Assembly: GCA_038093515.1 (NCBI GenBank)
Contig: JBBPSI010000247.1
Location: 1 to 34,296 of the forward strand
Origin: Butyriboletus loyo
Taxonomy: Eukaryota; Basidiomycota; Agaricomycetes; Boletales; Boletaceae
Length of the DNA: 34,296 bases
Direction: 5' to 3'
Each line of letters opens with the position of its first letter. Position 1 is the stretch's first letter. The notes under the pieces are model-generated. The model searched no databases. It worked only from the letters and a program-made list of their open reading frames with translations, and was not told the DNA's origin. Shown one piece after another: positions 9,547 through 19,594 of this stretch. The translations under genes and the position numbers were made by a program.

Positions 9547-11606
9547 TCAATGATAACACACACGGCGAACACGCACCACGACATGGAACCCCGATGGCAC
9601 GACCAAAGGTTGAGATGCATCCTGCGTTTGCTGTGCCTAATAAACCGTGAGCTGTCTCGACGTGAACTGTTGCCACGACAAAAACATACGGAGACTGCTC
9701 TCGTCGGGTCTGCCGGACTTTGTCCGCTAGCGGAGGCATCCGTGTTTGAATGGCTCGCCTCAGCAGCCTTGGTACCCTTTTTAGGCTGACTCGGGATAAG
9801 CATGGGCGCCGACAAACGGACTAAACAACCGACGAACCTGTTTGGCTGGTTTTATGAGTTGGATTCTTGATGCGACCGTTCGCTGGCATGGTTCGTCAGA
9901 CACACTGCACACAGTTCGTCTACCGAAGAAGAGAACACGCACCGGCTTACGCTTAGCTGCAGCCATCCACGAACGCCCCACGTTTGCAGTATTCCCTCTC
10001 GCCGGTGAGTCGGAATGGGATAGGGAGTTGGCAGGTCGACTGGGCGCGCTGGAACGGGCATCTGGATGATGCGAACTCTGGGTCTTCTCGCCCCTCCTGC
10101 TCACTCTCTGCAGCCACCTTTTGGCCATCTGGATGCCCCCAGACGACTCTTCTGGACAAGGGATGATACAATCAGGAGGTCTGGCGGCGGTGACATGGCT
10201 TGGGACGAACCTGACGCACCCTGATGATGATGGATAGAGGATGCAGCAGACGGTGCCTGCAGTGGCGTCAACACGAAAGCGAGAGTACAGTAAAATGAGC
10301 ACAGACCTCATCAAAATCGAACAGGGCTTCAGGCGCACTGGTTGGTACTTCGGCCTTATGCCGTGATGAAAACCAGCGTCGAAAAGGAAAGCGACAAAGT
10401 CGTACCTCGAGTAGGTCATCATCTCTGGCTTTGGCGTGGCTCTCCGGCTCGGGTGGACTTGGTGTCGTTGGTTGCTGGGGGCCATCAGCTTCTTCTTCAG
10501 CCTCACTGGGCGCCTAAAACAGAGGAATAACAATGTGTACATGCCAACATCATAAATGCGTAAACACTTACATGAAATGGACCATATGAGTCTGGAAGGA
10601 TACCACTGAGATTGCGAATGGTGATTTTCCCATCATCTGCTCCAGTGGCAACATAGACACCATCTGTGGAGAGAGCAATTGAGTATATGTCTTGACTGTC
10701 CTTGATGGCAGGGCCAATCCAAGCAAGTGTTGAAGTGTCCCAGAATGAGATGGTCCTTGCTGCGAAGGTGGCGAGGAACTTCCCATTGGCAGCTAGAGCG
10801 AGCCTCCCACTGTAATCATCTCCTTCAACCTGCTCTGACTCGGCCAGTCGAAACCCAGTGGATGAATTGAAAGCGACAATTTTATTATTGTGAGAGGCAA
10901 TAAGAACTTGCGCCCCATCGTTCGACCATGCAAGGGGCCCAGGAGTGGCTGAGATCCATCTGCAACTCATGTTGGTCTCGATGGCGATGAGTTGGTCGCT
11001 GTTGTGACTGTCGAATATGCGAACCCGAGAGTCATCACAGGCAGTGGCAATTTGTTCGCCACTTGGGGAGAATTTAATTCCTGCAATGTCATCATTATGT
11101 TGGAGTGGGCCGACCAATCTCTTCCCAGTGGTGATGTTCCAGATGTTTGCTTCATGGTCACCTTGGGCAGTACCGGTGGCAAACCTGGCACTGTCAGGCG
11201 AGATGTCAACAGTCACCACCCACTTTGTAGCCTCCACATGGATGGCCTTTTCTTGGATTTCGGCATCCCATACACTTGCACCCCCCTGCAAACTCCCGCA
11301 CACCACCCATTTGTGGTCGTTCGACACAGCAATGGCACCAGTCAAGTCCATTTCCTGCTTTCCCACCTGGTTACCATCTGCAACTCGCCATCGTCGAATC
11401 CCATTGTTACTCCCGCTTAATAAATGCTTTCCGTCAGGGTGGAAAGCAAGTGCCCACACAGTACCAAGGTTGGAGTCATCAAGGACTATCGTATTTTCTT
11501 GCAGAATTGTCAGTATTCCACAGTCGCTCCTGAGAACTGCTACACACTGTTTTGTGTTGACGACATCTTTGCGAATGGTGTATGTCCGTATGTTTCGCAG
11601 GATCAA
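9547..11606 (-). CDS. WD40-repeat protein, WD40-1 copy B (complete frame)
   Basis: Best-supported gene model of the array. Exons: 10572-11606, 10406-10513, 10307-10354, 10220-10256, 9943-10151, 9838-9882, 9690-9785, 9547-9636; introns of 58, 51, 50, 68, 60, 52 and 53 nt. The spliced frame has 556 codons including TGA. Residues 1-345 form about seven WD40 blades (HPDGKHLLSGS, ASVWDAE, ANIWNITTGK, SFWDTSTL). Residues 346-397 are acidic (DDDLLE, PEALFDFDE). The rest is Ser/Arg/Lys-rich (MAKRWLQRVSRR) ending PLVVPSGFHVVVRVRRVCYH, a hydrophobic-basic tail recurring in copies C, D and E. An 18-nt deletion against A in exon 5 and a 12-nt difference against E in exon 6 both keep frame, supporting coding. 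First in-frame codon is TTG; a nearby ATG (11655-11653) is out of frame. Role: likely protein-interaction scaffold; no catalytic domain. Confidence 0.8.
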
Positions 11607-11655
11607 GAAGCAAGGTGGCGAACTCGAGTGGTAGTACAGAGAGAGTTGGATTCAT

Positions 11656-12700
11656 AAACACGTTTCTCCCTTCTCGGTTGCGCAGGCACCTCGTGTCATT
11701 GGCGCTTATTCTTATGAATAGCCCAGCTAGGTGACCTCATTGGTCGTTGCATTGACCAGGCAATCAGTGGACGTTGGCGTCATTGAACAGTCTTGGTATG
11801 CAACTTCCGATTGTGCGCTATATCTCCTCGGCTGACTTACTATGTTGCAGGACTCTATCTCGGTTGCGCGTGCCACGCGGAGTAGAACCTAGCTCAGATA
11901 GCTCATCAAGGCCTCGAGTACATCCACGATTCTGTCCCCTGGGTTGCTGGCGAGACGTTAGAGGAGAATATCAAGCATGTCCTGTCTACATGCAGACGTG
12001 AAACTCGTGGATATATATTGGCAAAGACGACAAGCCTGGGTGCATCGGGTTTGTATCCGGCAGGTCTAGCCCGGGATCACTCTCGAGTCGTTTTCTGAAT
12101 TGTGACCTTGATCCCACAGCCCCTCGAATGTCCAACACTCCAAATATGCATCCTGCCAGTGCCGTTCTCTACGTCCATGAATGTGGCAGACGCATCAAGT
12201 GGGTGGATCAGGCATGATGTGACATTCTCATCGGTCTCCAGCTAGTATTTCATCTGCGATCATGGCTGCTTGACCTGCATCAGACTCACAAATGGGTTTC
12301 TTCACCAGTGATAGCGCTTGGCACCGGTGACCACGGTATGTAGTACTACGAACCAAACCTGGGACGTATGCATCACTCGCTCTGAGCACCTTAAAGGACA
12401 TGGTTCTGCACCCGACTAAAGCCGGACAAGAAACGGAAACGGACTAATGCAGGTCATCCAGGAACACCTGTTCTCGAGGATGTGATCTACAGTTTGTGAA
12501 GCGGGGAGGGGAGCCACGACCCACATCCCACTTGCACTTGCGAGCAATACATGAGATGTTATCTCTCGCTCTCGCGTCTGGTTAGACATGCAAGGTGTCC
12601 TACACCCAGGACATCTGCACATTCCGAGTCCCCGCTGTGGGTGTGTCCATTGCTTACATGCCAGAAGCGGAAGATAAAGTACATTGATCATGGAACCAAA
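11656..12700. other. Unassigned block between WD40-1 and guanine deaminase, unit B
   Basis: Counterpart of 1854-2804 in A, but with about 185 bp more (about 12031-12212), shared with C and missing from A and D. The minus frame MLDILL-stop-RLASNPGDRIVDVLEALMSYLS (stop at 11889) is interrupted by TAA, and the MKY start region has a TAG. A GTAAGT donor-like site lies at about 11845. The segment QTREREITSHVLLA recurs at about 12540-12580. No gene recognised. Confidence 0.35.
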
Positions 12701-13790
12701 CTATTGTAATCGTATGTCGTTCGTTAGCAACGCTCCTACAACCACCGACCGACCCCCCTCTCTCTTTCGAGTTTCCGCATCCACTCTCGACACGATGCAT
12801 TCGCATCCCCCAACGACAACCCCTTGCACAAAGACCCGCCTCACATTGCGATCATCCCCACCAAACAAAAGCTGCTCTAGCCACCGCCTCGTCTTCTCCT
12901 TCGTCCTCTACATCTCGTGCTCGTCCACCCCCTCGCCCCACACAGCCAGGTTCTCCGTCGCGTTGTCAAGACTGACATGCAGCGCGTCGAACGCTTTCCG
13001 ACCGCAAAGGACCTGATGCGGTCTTGGAGGCAGGGCCAGGCGCCGGCCAGGGTCACGAAGTAGAGGAGCGTCGCCACCTCGAGTTTTCTGTCGGTGAAAG
13101 GTCCTTTGGTGGGGGTGTGTCGGTGCCGATGGGCGTGGTGCTTGTGAGGTTCACGGTGGCACGCTGTCTCTACCTCTGTTTCCGAGTCCGAGATCGACGG
13201 ATTATACCTACCGCCTACATCCATGCCAAGGCCGACTTGAGGAAAAAACCCTGGAAAGAGGACGACAATGTTGATGAGCGAATCAACTACTTCAAAGACG
13301 GCCTTCCGAAACCGAGGGGACCGGCATGCCATACCTTGACGCCGTGCTTGAATAACAACCCAACCTTGGCCATCCTGCTGCTCAAATGAAAGTCGCTCGT
13401 CGGACAATGTGCCATGCCTGCACCCTGCTTTACGATCAGCTCCATCTCCACTCCGTTACCGTTGGAGAATTGTGTTCTGCCACAGGAGGCCGAATCGGTC
13501 GTACATCGCTGCGCAGGACTCCGCGTTGAAGCATCTGAGCGCATCCTCTACCTCCCTTCGGTTCTCTGAGATGTGGGTCTGGATGGAGACATAGGGCAAG
13601 GGCGGGGCGAGCTCGCCGAGGTAAGTGGGGAGCGACAGGGCGAAACGGGGGTTGATGACAGGATGTGCGAGAGGGGCAAGTCTTGGGTGTGCTTGATGAG
13701 CGCGATGGTGTCCTGGAGGGAGGTCTTTTCAATGTAGTAACCAGGGCAGTTCCACCAAATTCATGATGGGGAATATGCATGCCAACGAAA
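12701..13790 (-). pseudogene. Guanine deaminase pseudogene, unit B
   Basis: Retains more of the C-terminal half than A. In order on the minus strand: a short stretch before the QRAFVG position, THISENRREVEDALR and YDRFGLLWQNTIL (about 13600-13470), GAGMAHCPTSDFHLSSRMAKVG (about 13420-13355) with the diagnostic HCPTS motif, GLGMDVGGRYNPS (about 13225-13190), ATLLYFVTLAGA and LQDRI-SFAVGK (about 13075-12990), then WLEQLLFGGDDRNVRRVFVQG (about 12890-12830) and a stop at 12703-12701. Frames change several times and the segment upstream of 13790, with the first metal-binding histidines, is deleted. Sequence identity of the family is clear; no functional enzyme is possible. Confidence 0.82.
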
Positions 13791-14415
13791 TGAGCAGTCG
13801 TCGTGCAAGATAAGGAAAGACGAACAAAGGAGGGAGCGACAAAAGAAGCCCTGTCGCGGTTGTCGAGTGCTGACTTGTGGGTCGGGGCTCGGGCCGGACC
13901 GTGAATGAAGGCTGATGGCGAGTTCGAAGGGCAAGAGGATGATCAAGACGACAAGACTAATGACAAGATTAGGAAGTTGAAGAGGAAGAGGAACAGAGTC
14001 GACGGCGGCAAGAACATCTGAGACGGTAGTACGGTGGGGACAATTTGCTGTAAATTCGTAGGTAAGGACACAAAACTGGTGGTGGCAAAGGAGAAAGGAG
14101 AAAGGACAATACGACGTGATAAGGGACTGCGCACGCAAACATGGAGAGGTGATGAGCGAGAGAAATAAAGGTCCAGATGATGCGTTGCGGTGCGCATGTT
14201 AGCTACCGTGAGCGATGAGTAGCAACGGCGAAATCCTTGCAGAAATTTGGGTAGTGTGGATTGGGGCGAGAATCAGCGCCGAGAGATGATTATAAGTGAT
14301 GTATATCGATAAGGAGGCACCTGTAAAGCAGGCGACAAAAGCGTACCATGTCACTGAGCGATGGAAGAAACGACTCGTTTCTTCCATCGCTCAGTGACAT
14401 GTCTTGGAGAGGTCA
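13791..14415. other. Spacer upstream of WD40-2, unit B
   Basis: Short version of the A and C blocks: a scrap resembling A 4770-4793 (gagc-gtcgtgcaag), then sequence matching A from about 5138. The minus-strand hydrophobic frame (LPLQLPNLVISLVVLIILLPF) persists here, 3 nt shorter than in A, but a 1-nt difference upstream of it breaks the longer frame. No gene recognised; probably includes the WD40-2 promoter. Confidence 0.4.
14347..14401. repeat. Perfect inverted repeat, 26-bp arms with 3-nt loop, unit B only
   Basis: Left arm 14347-14372, loop ACT, right arm 14376-14401; the arms are exact reverse complements. The right arm is the ordinary sequence found just upstream of WD40-2 in A (about 5680-5704) and C. 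The left arm replaces the unrelated gtcagtggacgacc sequence that A and C have there. Confidence 0.9.
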
Positions 14416-15561
14416 ATGAATGGTGAGCACATCGCCGAGACATTCGAGAGTGTGATATTGCTATGGAGACCCAAGAGTTGGCGAGGGCAAACAGTCCCCC
14501 CGCCAGCACCGTTCAACAGTAGGCAAAACCCATCATACTCGGTCGCCTTCCTCGTTTGGAAGCGCATCGTGGGCGGTGTTGGGGACAAAGAGATTGGACG
14601 TCGGCGAATGGAAGACGGCGAGGAGGTGGGGACTAGTCTGGTCACCAGACTAGGCGGGGACGCCAACGGATGCAGGAAGTTCTGTTTATGACATCGCGGT
14701 GCCACGAGATGGAAAGTGGCTCGTGAGTGGGACGTACAGTGGCCGGGTGACGGTGTGGAGTGCGATGAGCCACGAAAAGCTGACTGCGTTCCGGGGACAC
14801 AAGAGGGCGGTGTTTGCGGTGGACGGTCTCTCCAGCATCGCGAGCGGGTCGGATGACTACGCTGCCTGCGTCTGGTCGCCGTCGACTAGTCAGCGACTGC
14901 TCGGCTCCTTCAATCACAACCACATTGTCACTGTCGCCAAATCCTCGCCCGACAGACGCCTCATTGCCGCTGCCGCGTATTACGACTCCGTTCAGAATCT
15001 GCGACAGTCAGAACGGCCGCCTCCTCGTCGATGCCCCAATTAAAGTTGACTCACTGTTGAACTAATGCCTTGCTTGGACCAGTGATAGCCAGCAATATCT
15101 TGCGACAGAAACATCAACGTCCACCGGGACGACGCACTCTCAATGGCCCATCCACAGCAACAAGCAGCTCGGCCGTATCGCCCTGGCGAGCAACAGCACG
15201 TTCACCGCAGCCTCCGTCATGTCATCGGTCTCATTCTATGACACTACAACGCATAAGCAGATCGGGTTTGTCTTCCAGCATTCAACTAGTGTTGTAGGCA
15301 TGATCATCTTTTCTAACTGTAACCTTGCGATAGCCTGCCATGGGACAATCACGCTTCGCAGTCTCCATGGCACCCTTCCCTTACCCCATGTTAACTGTGT
15401 GAGTGCATTTGCATCGAAATCTCGCCGTTTGAGACGGTCTCTAATGACAAACACTTCATTGACTGCTGCAGGTTTTCGATGAGCACGACATCTAGCGCTT
15501 GAAGGCAGAAAAGGCCGATCTTGAAGTGACAACCGAGTCTTTTCGTGCTCAGAACAGGAAT
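14416..15561 (+). pseudogene. WD40-2 pseudogene, unit B
   Basis: Copy with the most complete propeller. After ATG 14416 the N-terminus is garbled by indels and a CAG-to-TAG change (14520-14522). The frame GKWLVSGTYSGRVTVW, AFRGHKRAVFAVDGL, IASGSDDYAACVWSPSTS, PDRRLIAAAAYYDS (about 14705-14990) gives three good blades, two of which A and C lack. Then LLN and TAA (15062-15064), CLAWTSDSQQ, IHSNKQLGRIALASNSTFTAASV, VSFYDTTTHKQIGFVFQHS and ITLRSLHGTLPLPHVN. A GTGAGT...CTGCAG intron (about 15400-15471) precedes FDEHDI, TAG and LKAEKADLEVTTESFRAQNRNADH. That last coiled-coil-like stretch continues in frame into the dehydrogenase GAGYVG motif. Several independent breaks make it a pseudogene. Confidence 0.82.
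14633..14653. repeat. Palindromic insertion in WD40-2, unit B only
   Basis: CTAGTCTGGT, one base, then ACCAGACTAG. It is part of a 28-bp insertion relative to A and C (about 14634-14661) that also duplicates ggggac. The length is not a multiple of three, so it shifts the WD40-2 frame. Confidence 0.8.
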
Positions 15562-15947
15562 GCTGACCACCTGCTCGTAGTTGGCGCTGGTTACGTCGGT
15601 CTGTGCCCACTGTTGGTTGTCTGGCGAGGTTGCTATATGAGATAACTCTTTTGTTGTATTCTACTAGGTGGTCTCACCTGCTCCGTCATAGCTCTTAAAT
15701 GTCCCCAATTCAGGTCACTATTATAGATCTGAACCAGTGTCGGATCGATGCCTGGAATAGCCCGGACGACGAGCTGCCAATTTACGAGCCCGGTCTAGAA
15801 GATATTCGTCAAGCTTGCGGTCGCCGGTCCCAACCTCTTTTCTATACAGATTTCGACAGCAGTATTCGAGAGGCCGAACTTATTTTGTCAGCGTCAACGC
15901 TCCCACCAGGAAGACGGGCACTGGAACCGGTTTTGCTGCGGATCTAA
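15562..15947 (+). pseudogene. UDP-glucose dehydrogenase 5' fragment, unit B
   Basis: Same fragment as in A without the insertion: from the intron 1 branch region through [43 protein letters not shown] (about 15730-15800), then a frameshift, TRKTGTGTGFAADL (about 15905-15945). The right edge differs: homology stops at gatctaa (15947), inside exon 3, and joins the proline-rich sequence directly (aacctcgccgcc). No catalytic residues are present. Confidence 0.88.
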
Positions 15948-16411
15948 CCTCGCCGCCCCTGCCAAACTGCCCATTCCCACCTCTACCGCTGCCTCTACTG
16001 CGCCCGTATCCACCACACCGACACCGTCACCAACGCCCATCGCGCCCACCGCACTCACCTACGACACTCTCTGCCGTCCCCCAATCGACGTCGACGTCGA
16101 CATCCCCACCCGCCTCTCAGCCCATCGTCCCCATCCCCATCCCCGGCGCTTTCCCGCCACACGCCGAACTCGCTCAGCCGCCCACGAGCCATCCACAGCC
16201 TGGCTTTGCCTTTCCCGCGTACGCTCCTCAACCCCTGTTTGGCACGTCAACGCCCATCTATGCCGTCCCCACCGCCCACCCCGCCTCCGCGCCACATAAC
16301 CTCGCCGCCCCTTCCCAACTGCCCATCCCCGCCTCTACCGCTGCCTCTACTGCGCCCATATCCACCACACCCACACCAACGTCCATCGCCCCCACCGCAC
16401 TGACCTACGAC
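15946..16411 (+). repeat. Internal direct duplication in the proline-rich region, unit B
   Basis: 15946-16065 and 16298-16411 are diverged copies of the same sequence (aacctcgccgcccc ... accgcactcacctacgac). Unit A has only the second. The first copy is the one fused to the dehydrogenase fragment. Confidence 0.8.
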
Positions 16412-16594
16412 TCTTTCTGGTCCACACACGCATCGTCCTCCGGATCCACCCGTGCCCTCTACCGCACCCATACCGGGTTCACAGCAAGCGCGATATCAGC
16501 GGGCAATCTGGCCATGTTGACACCCGGCGGGCACGTGGCGGTCATGACCGCCGAAGGCGTCTACGTAGGTGGCGCGAGCAATAGGAATGGGTAG
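15948..16594 (+). pseudogene. Proline/serine/threonine-rich protein remnant, unit B
   Basis: The frame is open from the upstream dehydrogenase remnant (first in-frame codon after a stop about 15815, a TTG) to the TAG at 16592-16594, about 259 codons, but there is no ATG at its start and the upstream part is shifted dehydrogenase sequence. The second half reads in the original frame: STSTSPPASQPIVPIPIP, HAELAQPPTSHPQPGFAFP, PLFGTSTPIYAVPTAHP, then the Pro/Thr/Ala tract and the C-terminus FTASAISAGNLAMLTPGGH...GGASNRNG shared with A. It lacks the N-terminal MPDEIVGP and LQAWVQ segments. A chimeric product is conceivable but nothing shows expression. Confidence 0.5.
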
Positions 16595-17458
16595 GGGATA
16601 TCATTATAGGGACTATGCATCAAAAATAAATCATAGATCATGGGGACCACAGGTGTGGGGTGTCGACTATTTTTTCTTTCCCTTCATTTATGAATTAATC
16701 TGATCACACGCACATCTACCAACTATTAATGACAAATGCATTGATTTATAATTCACGTTTTTTTCGCGAGGACTGAAGATGCGACTCTACGTGGACTTTG
16801 GACGGGAATACCAGATTAGCCCAAGGCGCGTCGTGTCGACGTCCATTTGTCCATGATGAATGCGTTGCGCCTCCATCCACACTGGTCGAGATCAGCGGTT
16901 TGTTGTAATTGGGTCTGTTATGGGATAACTCACTGTCTCGCAATGCTGCATCTCTTGTTCACTCGCTCCAGCTATAACCAGTATCAATATACCCACGTTC
17001 TTTGTGCACGCTCATGCTCACATATTCTGATTGTCCCATGCTCACTCTGCATTGCTCACTTGTGTCGAGGTATGAATTGTGCAGTGCGAAATCGGAATCG
17101 GATGAGCAGGAGCCATCACAGCGTCGAACAGAACATCAAATCGAGATGATGGACGACGACAAACGTCGACTTTCTTCAGCTTTATGATCGGTGAACTGGG
17201 TATAAGTTACAAGTTTACTTCCCATATAAACAATGATATCTACTCATAACAGCTTCAAGTTCACCCCACGCGCGGAGAACGGCGTGATCAATGTCCAAAT
17301 GCATGAATCATCATCGCATACATGCCACATGCATCGATCAATGTGTCCCATCTTCGTTGACCGAGCTCCGGCACAATATCCATGCAGGTAAATTGAACGC
17401 GATCGAAACCCTGGCGTTGCCCGCTTCTTGCTGCTGTATCCCACTGTAAGCCGAGCAA
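16595..17458. other. Tail-to-tail spacer, units B/C
   Basis: Same sequence class as 8710-9546, between the proline-rich stop and the WD40-1 copy C stop. A short insertion (about 16603-16628) and small deletions distinguish it from the A version. No conserved frame; probably 3' untranslated sequence. Confidence 0.5.
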
Positions 17459-19545
17459 TCAATGGTAACACACACGGCGAACGCGCACCATGACATGGAA
17501 CCCCGATGGCACGACCAAAGGTTGAGATGCATCCTGCGTTTGCTGTGCCTAATAAACCGTGAGTTGTCTCGATGTGAATTATCGCCACGACAAAACCATA
17601 CGAAGACTGCTCTCGTCGGGTCTGCCGGACTTTGTCCGCTAGCGGAGGCATCCATGTTCGAACGGCTCGCCTCAGCAGCCTTGGTACCCCTTTTAGGCTG
17701 ACTCAGGATAAGCATGGGCACCGACAAACGGACTAAACAATCGACGAACCTCTTTGGCTGGTTTTATAAGTTGGATTCCTGATGCGACCGTTCGCTGGCA
17801 TGGTTCGTCAGACACACTGCACACAGTTCGTCTACCGAAGAAGAGAACACGCACCGGCTTACGCTTAGCTGCAGCCATCCACGAACGCCCCACGTTTGCA
17901 GTATTCGTTCTCGCCGGTGAGTTGGAACGGGATCGGGAGTTGGCGGGTCGACTGGGCACACTGGAAGGGCGATCTGGACGTGAACTCTTGCTCCTTTCAT
18001 CCCTCTTGATCACTGTCTGTAGCCACCTTTTGGCCATCCGGATCCCCCCAGACGACTCAGGAGTATCGCGGTGTTCGTCTGGACGAGGGGTGATACAATC
18101 AGGAGATCTGGCGGTGGTGACATGGCTTGGGACGAACCTGACGCACCCTGATGATGATGGATAGAGCATGCAGCAGACGGTGCCTGCAGTGGCGTCAACA
18201 CGAAAGCGAGAGAACAGTAAAATGAGCACAGACCTCATCATAGTCGAACAAGGGCTCAGGCGCACTAATTGGTACCTCGGCCTTATGCCATCATGAAAAC
18301 GAGCGTGGAGAAGGAAAGCGACAAACTCGTACCTCGAGTAGGTCATCATCTCTGGCATTGGCGTGACTCTCCGGCTCAGGTGGACTTGGTGTCATTGGTT
18401 GCTGGGGGCCATCAGCTTCTTCTTCAGCTTCACTAGGCTCCTAAAACAGAGGAATAACAATGTGTACATGCCAACATCATAGATGCGTGAACACTTACAT
18501 GAAATAGACCATACGAGTCTGGAAGGATACCACTAAGATTGCGAATGGTGATTTTCCCGTCACCTGTTCCAGTGGCAACATAGATACAATCTATGGAGAG
18601 AGCAATTGACTGTATCTCGCGAGTGTCCTTGATGGCAGGGCCAATCTGAGCAAGTGTTGAAGCGTCCCAGAATGAGATGGTGCTTGCTGCAAAGGTGGCG
18701 AGGAACTTCCCATTGGCAGCTAGAGCGAGCCTCCCATTGAATCCGCCTTCCTCAACCTTCTCTGACTCAGCCAGTTGAAACCCAGTGGATGAATTGAATG
18801 CCACGATTCGATTATCGCCAGAAGCAACAAGAACTTGCTGCCCATCGTTCGACCATGTAAGGGGCCCAGGAGTGGCTGAAATCGATTTGCATCTCGTGTT
18901 GGCCCCACTGATTGTGATGAGTTGGTCGCCGTTGCGACTGTCGAAGATGCGAACCAGAGAGTAATTGCAGACAGTGGCGATGCATTCACCACTTGGGGAG
19001 AATTTAATTCCTGCAATGTTCTTGTCATGTTGTAGTGGGCCGACCAATCTCTTCCCAGTGAGGATGTTCCAGATGTTTGCTTTACTGTCATGTTCTTCGG
19101 CAGTACCAGTGGCAAACCTGGCACTGTCAGTCGAGACGTCTACAGTCGCCACCCACTTTGTACCCTCCACATGGATGGCCTTTTCTTGGATTTCGCTGTC
19201 CCATACACTTGCTCCCTGCTGCCGAGTCCCGCACACCACCCATTTGTGGTCATTTGACGCAGAAATGGCGCCGATGATATCCATTTCCTGCCTTCCCACC
19301 TGTTTACCATCTGCAATTCCCCGTCGTTGAATCCCATAGGTACCCCCGCTTAATAAATGCACTCCGTCGGGGTGGAAAGTGACTGTCCACACATTGCCGA
19401 GCCTGTCGTCCCCAGCGTCAAGTACTATCATATTGTCTTGCTGAATTGTCAGCATTGCACTGTCACTCACGAGAATTGCTACACACTGTTTTGCGTCGAC
19501 GACATCTTTGCTAATGGTGTACGTCCGTCGGTTTCGCAGTGTCAC
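17459..19545 (-). CDS. WD40-repeat protein, WD40-1 copy C (complete frame)
   Basis: Exons: 18499-19545, 18333-18440, 18234-18281, 18147-18183, 17855-18078, 17750-17794, 17602-17697, 17459-17548, with introns the same lengths as in B. The spliced frame has 565 codons including TGA. It is the most diverged intact copy: exon 1 is 12 nt longer than in A and B (AEEHDSKANIWNILTGK) and exon 5 three nt shorter than in A, all in frame. Blade changes include HPDGVHLLSGGTYGI and CNYSLVRIFDSRNGD. Intron 7 uses GTATGG where B has GTATGT. The C-terminal tail ends PSGFHVMVRVRRVCYH. The first in-frame codon is GTG (19545-19543); the ATG at 19594-19592 is out of frame, as in the other copies. Scaffold role inferred from the fold only. 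Confidence 0.78.
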
Positions 19546-19594
19546 GAAGTAAGATGTTGAAGTCGAGTGGTGGTACGCAGAGAGTTGGATTCAT

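Larger units (their letters stand above)
1..9820. repeat. Tandem segmental repeat unit A (9.8 kb)
   Basis: This is the first visible copy of a direct repeat. It starts and ends at the same conserved sequence in WD40-1 intron 6 (ctaaacaaccgacgaacct), which recurs at 9821, 26840 and, with one or two changes, at 17733 and 31695. The true left boundary lies outside the window, so the phase is arbitrary. Contents in order: WD40-1 (-), guanine deaminase pseudogene (-), WD40-2 pseudogene (+), dehydrogenase fragment (+), proline-rich remnant (+), and the spacer with the 3' exons of WD40-1 of unit B. Differences from B and C: a 353-bp insert at 6907-7259, and lack of about 185 bp near 2205 that B and C have. 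Confidence 0.93.
9821..17732. repeat. Tandem segmental repeat unit B (7.9 kb)
   Basis: Second copy, same gene order as A. Shorter mainly because about 1.3 kb upstream of the guanine deaminase remnant is missing (A 3.8-5.13 kb) and because about 0.85 kb between the dehydrogenase fragment and the proline-rich region is gone. It alone has two palindromes (14347-14401, 14633-14653), an internal duplication in the proline-rich region, and the best WD40 blades in WD40-2. Confidence 0.93.

Noticed and set aside
9152..9739. 195-codon minus-strand frame at the 3' end of WD40-1
   Set aside because: Runs through intron 7 (GTATGT...TTTATTAG) and into probable 3' untranslated sequence; not conserved as a frame in E.
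9781..10542. 253-codon minus-strand frame over WD40-1 exons 2-6 of unit B (and its equivalents in A and C)
   Set aside because: It reads through introns with good splice signals. The spliced model gives acidic and Ser-rich tail exons in one continuous frame and explains the in-frame indels.
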